Origin: Acidobacteriota bacterium | GTDB taxonomy: Bacteria; Acidobacteriota; HRBIN11 | Assembly (NCBI GenBank): GCA_030550225.1 | Contig: JAUQPV010000072.1 | Location: 1-10,065 of the forward strand | Reading direction: 5' to 3' | DNA: 10,065 bases | Shown here: positions 5,375 to 10,065 of the stretch, piece after piece | Numbering within the stretch: the stretch's first letter is position 1 | Layout of the letters: every line of letters begins with the position of its first letter | Made by a program: the position numbers and the translations under genes | The notes under the pieces: generated by a model | Told to the model about the DNA's origin: nothing | Seen by the model: only the letters and a program-made list of their open reading frames with translations | Databases searched by the model: none

Positions 5375-6859
5375 TCAGGCCATCTGGACTTCCAGGTGGG
5401 AGCCGCCGTCGTAAGTCAGGACCCGCCGCCGGTTCTGGATGACCGTCTCCAGGTGGACAGGCCGTTTCCAGAGGGCATAGATGTGTTTCAGGGTCTCCTT
5501 GGCGTAGGGGATGTCCAGGTCGACGCCCTCGTGCTTGTGCTTGAGATAGAGCTCGCCCCGGTTTTTGTAGTTGCCGTCCTGGACATAAATGATGGGCTTG
5601 CCAAAGTTGGTCAACTGGAGGAGGAGCTGGTGCTTGACCTTTTGGTAGTCCCGGTCCTTGATCTCGTAGTAGCCCGTCTCCCGATTGTACTGGTAGACGA
5701 ACAGCTTGTGCCGCTCGCAGAACTCCTCCGTCAGGAACTGGTCGATGAACGTCAGGTCGTTGGCAAACCGGCGGACCTCAAAGATTTTTTGGAGGCCCAA
5801 GCCCAGCTTCCGGTCCCACTGGGCCTTGACTTTCATGTCGTCGCAGGCTTCCCACTCGGGGCCAAACCGGCCCTTATTCCACCGTTCCTCGATGTCCTTC
5901 CAGAGCTCGTAGCCCAGCTTGTACGGGTTCAGCCGGTGGGGCGGGGCGGCCAAGACGCCTGAATGTTTGTCGGCATACTCGATGACCTCGGGGTCCTTCA
6001 GGAGGTACCGGGTCATGATCCGGGAGTGCCAGAAGGTGGCCCATCCCTCGTTCATGATCTTGGTCGCCCGTTGGGGGGCGAAGTAGTAACTCTCGTCCCG
6101 GATGATGGAGAGGATGACCTTCTGCCAGTTCTCGAGGGGGGCATGCTCGATAAGAAACAGCAGGATGTCCTTCTCGGGGGCGATCGGGAAGGGCGGCGGC
6201 GTCTGACGTTTCTTCTCATGCTGTTGCTTCTGGGCCTCGATGAACTCGGGCGGGTTGATGTAAGGGTCCAGGTAGGGCCGGGGGACCTTCAACTTGACGG
6301 GCGTCGGACGGGGCTGGACCTCCTCAGGCTTCTGGCGGCTCTTGCGGGGGATAAACAGGGAGTGGAAGTCGATGAGGTCCTCCAACGACAGGCAGATGTC
6401 CAAGAAAGACTCGACCTCCTCAGGCCCATATCGCTCGATGTAAGTCTGAATGGTCGCCTCGTGGTTGGCCATCGTGTCGATCATCTTGCGGTTCGTCTTG
6501 GAAAACCACGTGTTGTTCTTAAAGAAGTCCGAGTGGGCGAACACGTGGGCGATGACCATCTTCTGGTCGACCAGGGTATTACTCTCCAGGAGATAGGCGT
6601 AAGCCGGGTCGTTGTTGACGACCATCTCGTAGATCCGGTGGAGGCCGTACCGGTAGCTCTGACGGATGTACTCGTACTCCATCCCGAAGCTCCAGTGGGG
6701 GTAGCGCTTCGGGAAGCCCGCGTAGGCGGCCAGCTCGTTCATCGTCTCGTAGTCGACGATCTCGAAGACCGTCTCCAGGGGGTCCAGTCCTTCCTGAAGG
6801 ACGTACTCGTAGACTTCCTGCACGACGTCCTGAATCTGTTCATGCGTCCATCGAGCCAT
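5375..6859 (-). CDS. SpoVR family protein
   Basis: A 494-residue protein with SpoVR-family sequence throughout: PHWSFGMEYEY (54-64), MVVNNDPAYAYLLESNT (79-95), VFAHSDFFKNN (106-116), MNEGWATFWH (269-278) and NPYKLGYELWKDIEERW (311-327). The C-terminal part from about 400 is the usual SpoVR tail (QLTNFGKPIIYVQDGNY). SpoVR was named for a role in Bacillus spore cortex formation, but its relatives occur in many non-sporulating bacteria. There they pair with PrkA and YeaH-type proteins and are linked to stationary-phase and stress responses; the biochemical activity is unknown. I chose ATG 6859 (MARWTHEQ). The open frame extends 29 codons further up to 6946, but that extension is read from a heptamer hairpin and does not look like SpoVR. 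The ribosome site before 6859 is weak (GGGA). The first gene after it downstream is the Trp-rich one. Confidence 0.95.
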   Translation of the reverse strand: MARWTHEQIQDVVQEVYEYVLQEGLDPLETVFEIVDYETMNELAAYAGFPKRYPHWSFGMEYEYIRQSYRYGLHRIYEMVVNNDPAYAYLLESNTLVDQKMVIAHVFAHSDFFKNNTWFSKTNRKMIDTMANHEATIQTYIERYGPEEVESFLDICLSLEDLIDFHSLFIPRKSRQKPEEVQPRPTPVKLKVPRPYLDPYINPPEFIEAQKQQHEKKRQTPPPFPIAPEKDILLFLIEHAPLENWQKVILSIIRDESYYFAPQRATKIMNEGWATFWHSRIMTRYLLKDPEVIEYADKHSGVLAAPPHRLNPYKLGYELWKDIEERWNKGRFGPEWEACDDMKVKAQWDRKLGLGLQKIFEVRRFANDLTFIDQFLTEEFCERHKLFVYQYNRETGYYEIKDRDYQKVKHQLLLQLTNFGKPIIYVQDGNYKNRGELYLKHKHEGVDLDIPYAKETLKHIYALWKRPVHLETVIQNRRRVLTYDGGSHLEVQMA

Positions 6860-6883
6860 CGTCGGTATCCCGGCCGTCGCTCG

Positions 6884-6948
6884 GTGTTCGGTCTTAGGTG
6901 TCGGGTTTATAAAAAGACCCCGCACCCAATACCCAACACCGAACACCC
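6884..6948. repeat. Inverted degenerate heptamer arrays between yeaH and spoVR
   Basis: The left arm on the plus strand reads GTGTTCG, GTCTTAG, GTGTCGG (6884-6904). The right arm read on the minus strand gives GTGTTCG, GTGTTGG, GTATTGG, GTGCGGG. The arms pair at about 20 of 24 positions around a loop of about 17 bases that is partly A/T-rich. The element begins within 2 bases of the yeaH stop and ends about 25 bases before the spoVR start. Its hairpin would therefore separate the two coding regions in a shared message. Confidence 0.8.
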
Positions 6949-6949
6949 G

Positions 6950-8053
6950 TCATTTCCCCTTTCCCAGGAAGGCCTTGATAGAGTCGTAAATTTCCTCCTT
7001 GCTGTTGATCCGGGACAGGATGAGGTTCTCGGCCCGCCCGAGGTGCCGTTCCAGGTGGTAGATGAAGTCACCGCTCCCGTAAGCGCTTTTGACCTGGCCG
7101 TAGCAGAAAAGGTTTACGTTCGGCAGGTAGTGCTCCCGGAGGAGCTTGATACAGGTCTCGGTGTCGCCGCCGTCCCAGTTGTCGCCGTCGGAAAACTGGA
7201 ACACATAAATGTTCCATTCGTCGGGCGGGAATCGCTCCTGAATGATCTCCCAGCCCAGCTTGTAGGCCGACGAGATGCGGGTCCCCCCGCCCTCCCGAAG
7301 GCGGAAGAAGGTCTCCCGGTCGACCTCCTTGGCGGCGGCGTCGTGAACGATGTAACACGTCTCGGTCCGCTTGTAGTGGTGTCGAATCCACAGGTCGATC
7401 CAGAAGCTCTCCAGGCGGACGATCTCCTTCTGCTCCGGTCCCATCGAGCCGGAGACGTCCATCATGTACAAGATGACGGCCTTGGCGATGGGGACGAGCC
7501 GGACCTTCCAGCTCCGGTAGCGGCGGTCCTCCCGGATGGGGACGACGATGGGGTTCTCAAAGTCGTAAAGACCAGCGATGAGCTGACGCTTCAAGGCTTC
7601 CTTATACGTGCGCTTGAAGTGGCGAAGCGACTCGGGCCCCGACCGGGCGATCCCCGTGTAGCGCTCCTTCTCGACGTAGATGTCCTCCTTCCCCTTGGGG
7701 ACGATCCGGGGAAGCTCCAGCTCCTCGGCCAGAATTTGAACGAGTTCCTCGAAGGTCAGCTCGACTTCGAGCAGGTGCTCCCCAGGTTGGTCGCCGGCCG
7801 CCGCGCCGCCCTCGACCTCGCCGACTCCGATAGGCGTCCCGATGTCGCCCTCGCCCTGGCCGACGCCGCCCATCTTGCGGGTGTCGAACCGGAAGTGGGG
7901 AATCTCGATACGCGGGAGCGGGATGCTGACGACGCCCCGGCCCCGGGGGACCAGGATCTCTCCGTGGCTCATGTACTTGCGGAGGTTTTCCCGGATCTTG
8001 CCCTTGACGATTTCCCGAAAACGCTGATAGTCCCGCTCGATTTGAAGCGCCAT
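6950..8053 (-). CDS. YeaH/YhbH family (DUF444) protein with VWA-like metal site
   Basis: A 367-residue protein. The N-terminus (ERDYQRFREIVKGKIRENL, 6-24) and SIPLPRIEIPHFRFD (43-57) are typical of the YeaH/YhbH family. A Gly-rich stretch (61-90) is probably flexible. The core carries DVSGSMG (199-205), a MIDAS-type DxSxS metal site, with Thr258 in GGGTRISSA and Asp289/Asp291 in FSDGDNWD as likely further ligands, so the fold is von Willebrand factor A-like. E. coli yeaH follows the yeaG kinase gene in an RpoS-dependent stress operon, and its homologues accompany PrkA here too. It may be a partner or substrate of the kinase, though that is not proven. The start ATG 8053 has only a weak GGA purine site, and it lies in an 11-base arm that can pair with sequence 35 bases upstream. 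Confidence 0.95.
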   Translation of the reverse strand: MALQIERDYQRFREIVKGKIRENLRKYMSHGEILVPRGRGVVSIPLPRIEIPHFRFDTRKMGGVGQGEGDIGTPIGVGEVEGGAAAGDQPGEHLLEVELTFEELVQILAEELELPRIVPKGKEDIYVEKERYTGIARSGPESLRHFKRTYKEALKRQLIAGLYDFENPIVVPIREDRRYRSWKVRLVPIAKAVILYMMDVSGSMGPEQKEIVRLESFWIDLWIRHHYKRTETCYIVHDAAAKEVDRETFFRLREGGGTRISSAYKLGWEIIQERFPPDEWNIYVFQFSDGDNWDGGDTETCIKLLREHYLPNVNLFCYGQVKSAYGSGDFIYHLERHLGRAENLILSRINSKEEIYDSIKAFLGKGK

Positions 8054-8107
8054 GGTTTTCCGTGTTAGGCGTCGGGTCTTCGGTATTCGGTTTCTTGGAA
8101 AATCATG
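8051..8107 (-). promoter_or_regulatory. Hairpin that could hide the yeaH start codon and ribosome site
   Basis: The minus-strand message reads CATGATTTTCC (plus 8097-8107), 35 bases of heptamer array, then GGAAAACCATG (plus 8051-8061). The arms pair at 10 of 11 positions. The second arm contains the only purine-rich ribosome site (GGAAAA) and the yeaH ATG, so folding would block initiation. Pairing is seen in the sequence; a regulatory role is inference. Confidence 0.4.
8062..8089. repeat. Degenerate heptamer array upstream of yeaH
   Basis: Four 7-base units in phase on the plus strand: GTGTTAG, GCGTCGG, GTCTTCG, GTATTCG, followed by a partial GTTT. The word resembles that of the array at 6884-6948. 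It lies immediately before the yeaH ribosome site. Confidence 0.75.
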
Positions 8108-8230
8108 CGCTCAGCCGTCCTCCCCATCGACCGAGGAGAGGGACCCTTTTTGTAAGAAAAGCGACCCGGGGACGAACCTCGGCGGACCGGTTCAGCCGCG
8201 ACGCGGGGCATTACCTGACAGCGGACACCG

Positions 8231-10065
8231 TCACTGCTTAATGTCACCCCGGGCGAAGATGCTGGCCACGTAGTGGAGGACGTCCGAGGCACAGATGTCG
8301 CAGTACCCGAAGTTCCGCTTCATCCGGGCCTTGATGATGTCGATCTTCTCCTGCGTCTCCTTGTCGACGACGCTCGTCACAAGGCTCGACAGCTTGATGG
8401 CGTCTTTCTGGTCCTCGAAGAGCTTGAGCTGGAGCGCCCGATACAGACGTTCGTTCGACCGGTAGTCGAAGCCTTTTCCGCTGACGGCCAGGGCTCCGAT
8501 GTAGTTCATCAGCTCCCGCCGGAAGTCGTCCTTGCGGTTTTCGGGAATATCGATCTTCTCCTCGATGGACCGCATGAGTCGTTCGTCGGGCTCTTCGTAC
8601 TGGCCCGTGTACTTGTTCCGGATCTTCTCGCCCAGCGTATAAGCCCGGACGTTGTCGATGTAGTTCAGGAACAGCCGGTTGATAGCCTCCTCGTCGGCGA
8701 CGATGGCCTGCTGGACCTCGTTCTTGATGAGTTCTTCATACTCGGACCGCACGAGGGCCATCAGCTCCCGGTAGTACCGCCGCTGGTCCTCCGAACTGAT
8801 CAGCGAGTGGTGATCGAGGCCGGCCTCCATCTCATTCATGACCATGAAGGGGTTCACGCAGGTGACCGTCGGGTCAGCGACGAGGGCGTTCGAGATCTTG
8901 TCTTGGACGTAACGGGGGGAGATGCCGAACATGCCCTCTCGGCGGGCTTCCTTTCGGAGCTCGGCGACCATGTCGGCCGTGAAGCCCGGGATCATCTTGC
9001 CGTTGTACAGCTTGAGCTTCTGCATGAGCGTGATGTTGTAAATCTTGGGTTCCTCAAGCCGTGTCAGGATGGCCCACATGGCGGCGACTTCCAGGGTATG
9101 GGGGGCGATGTGCTTGCCCCGGACCCGCTCGGGATTGAAGTACTTCTGGTAGATCTTGATCTCATCGCTGAGGCGGAGGACGTAGGGGATATCGACCTTG
9201 ATCGTCCGGTCCCGGAGAGCTTCCATGTACTCGTTGTTTTGAAGCTTTCGATACTCGGGTTCATTCGTGTGGCCGATGATGACTTCGTCGATGTATGTCT
9301 GGGCAAACTTTTTCGGCTTGATGAGATGCTCCTGCGAAGCCCCCAGCAGGTCATACAGAAAGGCCACGTCCAGCTTCAAGACCTCGATGAACTCGATGAG
9401 ACCCCGGTTGGCCACACAGAACTCGCCGTCAAAGTTGAAGGCCCGGGGGTCCGAATCGGACCCGTAGATGGCGATCTTCCGGTAGTTGATGTCGCCCGTC
9501 AGCTCCGTCGAGTCCTGGTTTTTCTCGTCCTTCGGCTGGAAGGTCCCGATGCCGACGCGGTCTTTTTCCGAGAGGATCAGGCGGCGGACCCGTACGTGGC
9601 GGATGACCCGATTCCAATCGCCCTGGTACTTCCGCATGAGTTCCCGGTACATGAAACGGCACGGCGGGCATAGGTCACCTTCGACGAAGATCTGCTGGTC
9701 GTCCGGCAGACGGCGGTTGACTTCATCGAGGATGGCGTCCCGAATCTCGGCGGGGATCAGCTTCAGGGGTTCTTCGTTGATGGGGCAGGGGTGGAGGACC
9801 GACGAGTCGGGGGTCCGGTACCAGTCGTCGGGGTCGATCTCCATCGGGATCCAACTGAAGGAGTAGAGGGCGCCCTCGTCGCTCTTGGAGTACTCTTCGA
9901 GACCCCGCTTGAGCAAACGCACGATCGTGCTTTTGGAGCTACCGACGGGACCGTGCAGGAGGATGACCCGGCGTTCAGGCCCGTAGCCCTGGGCCGCCGC
10001 CTTAAAGAGATTGACGAGTTGCATCAGGTACCGTTCCAGGCCGTAGATGGCGTCCTCGGGGGCAA
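8231..10065 (-). CDS. prkA: PrkA family serine protein kinase (5' end beyond right edge)
   Basis: About 610 C-terminal residues are visible. The frame stays open to the window edge (A-P-E-D-A-I-Y-G-L-E-R-Y-L before the ATG at 10024), so the true start lies outside. Counting from that internal Met, a Walker A GPVGSSKST occurs at 25-33, starting the AAA+-like ATPase region. Cys80 with Cys119-P-P-Cys122 may form a zinc site. PrkA-typical segments follow: FCVANRGLIEF (202-212), EVIIGHTNEPEY (247-258) and KVDIPYVLRLSDEIKIY (276-292). The C-terminal PrkA domain ends with C-D-I-C (575-578). PrkA proteins are soluble kinases studied in Bacillus sporulation and as E. coli YeaG in nutrient-stress adaptation. 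The following genes are yeaH and spoVR, the standard companion set, so one operon is likely. A 177-base gap separates it from yeaH. Confidence 0.95.
   Translation of the reverse strand, partial: APEDAIYGLERYLMQLVNLFKAAAQGYGPERRVILLHGPVGSSKSTIVRLLKRGLEEYSKSDEGALYSFSWIPMEIDPDDWYRTPDSSVLHPCPINEEPLKLIPAEIRDAILDEVNRRLPDDQQIFVEGDLCPPCRFMYRELMRKYQGDWNRVIRHVRVRRLILSEKDRVGIGTFQPKDEKNQDSTELTGDINYRKIAIYGSDSDPRAFNFDGEFCVANRGLIEFIEVLKLDVAFLYDLLGASQEHLIKPKKFAQTYIDEVIIGHTNEPEYRKLQNNEYMEALRDRTIKVDIPYVLRLSDEIKIYQKYFNPERVRGKHIAPHTLEVAAMWAILTRLEEPKIYNITLMQKLKLYNGKMIPGFTADMVAELRKEARREGMFGISPRYVQDKISNALVADPTVTCVNPFMVMNEMEAGLDHHSLISSEDQRRYYRELMALVRSEYEELIKNEVQQAIVADEEAINRLFLNYIDNVRAYTLGEKIRNKYTGQYEEPDERLMRSIEEKIDIPENRKDDFRRELMNYIGALAVSGKGFDYRSNERLYRALQLKLFEDQKDAIKLSSLVTSVVDKETQEKIDIIKARMKRNFGYCDICASDVLHYVASIFARGDIKQ

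Noticed and set aside
6860..6946. 29-residue N-terminal extension of SpoVR
   Set aside because: The codons come from a heptamer hairpin, there is no ribosome site at 6946, and SpoVR-like sequence starts at MARWTHEQ (6859).
5963..8068. 701-codon plus-strand open frame antisense to yeaH and spoVR
   Set aside because: It is opposite two confidently identified genes, has low-complexity Leu/Val/Asp/Gly-rich composition typical of a codon-bias shadow, and shows no family features.
8273..9673. 466-codon plus-strand open frame antisense to prkA
   Set aside because: It lies wholly opposite conserved PrkA motifs and has the same shadow composition.

Overview
All nine genes in this window read leftward, on the minus strand. 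In transcription order (right to left) they are: a PrkA-type serine protein kinase cut by the right edge (8231-10065), a YeaH/YhbH (DUF444) von Willebrand-like protein (6950-8053), a SpoVR-family protein (5375-6859), a Trp-rich protein of unknown function (4713-5231), a secreted GWxTD-domain protein with a TPR-like C-terminus (2550-4625), a Trm112-like zinc-ribbon protein (2358-2546), RecA (736-1788), and two tandem paralogues of a small membrane-anchored coiled-coil protein (187-651 and 1-126, the second cut by the left edge).

The sequence is G+C-rich with strong Shine-Dalgarno sites and densely packed genes, so it is bacterial chromosome. The long plus-strand open frames are antisense shadows caused by codon bias. 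The GWxTD protein, a non-enterobacterial RecA and the PrkA-YeaH-SpoVR set suggest Acidobacteriota or a neighbouring phylum. That placement is an inference with low confidence. I see no phage, transposon, CRISPR, tRNA or rRNA.

Region by region: the right half (5375-10065) is the conserved PrkA-YeaH-SpoVR stress/sporulation-type module, probably one operon, with the Trp-rich gene after it. The middle pairs an exported GWxTD protein with a translationally coupled zinc-ribbon protein. A 569-base gap (1789-2357) then holds a stem-loop, a good sigma70-like promoter facing recA, and heptamer repeat arrays. RecA follows, and then the duplicated coiled-coil genes.

The most unusual signal is in the gaps, not the genes. 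Four intergenic regions (about 1963-2025, 5291-5373, 6884-6948 and 8062-8089) each carry a degenerate tandem array with a strict 7-base period but a different word at each site. Two of them are arranged as inverted arms that can fold into long hairpins. A third lies in the loop of a hairpin that would bury the yeaH start codon. Other points worth a second look are a 127-base perfect tandem duplication covering the start of the coiled-coil gene, a RecA with an altered Walker A and a one-residue-longer L2 loop, and the Trp-rich protein next to the PrkA module.
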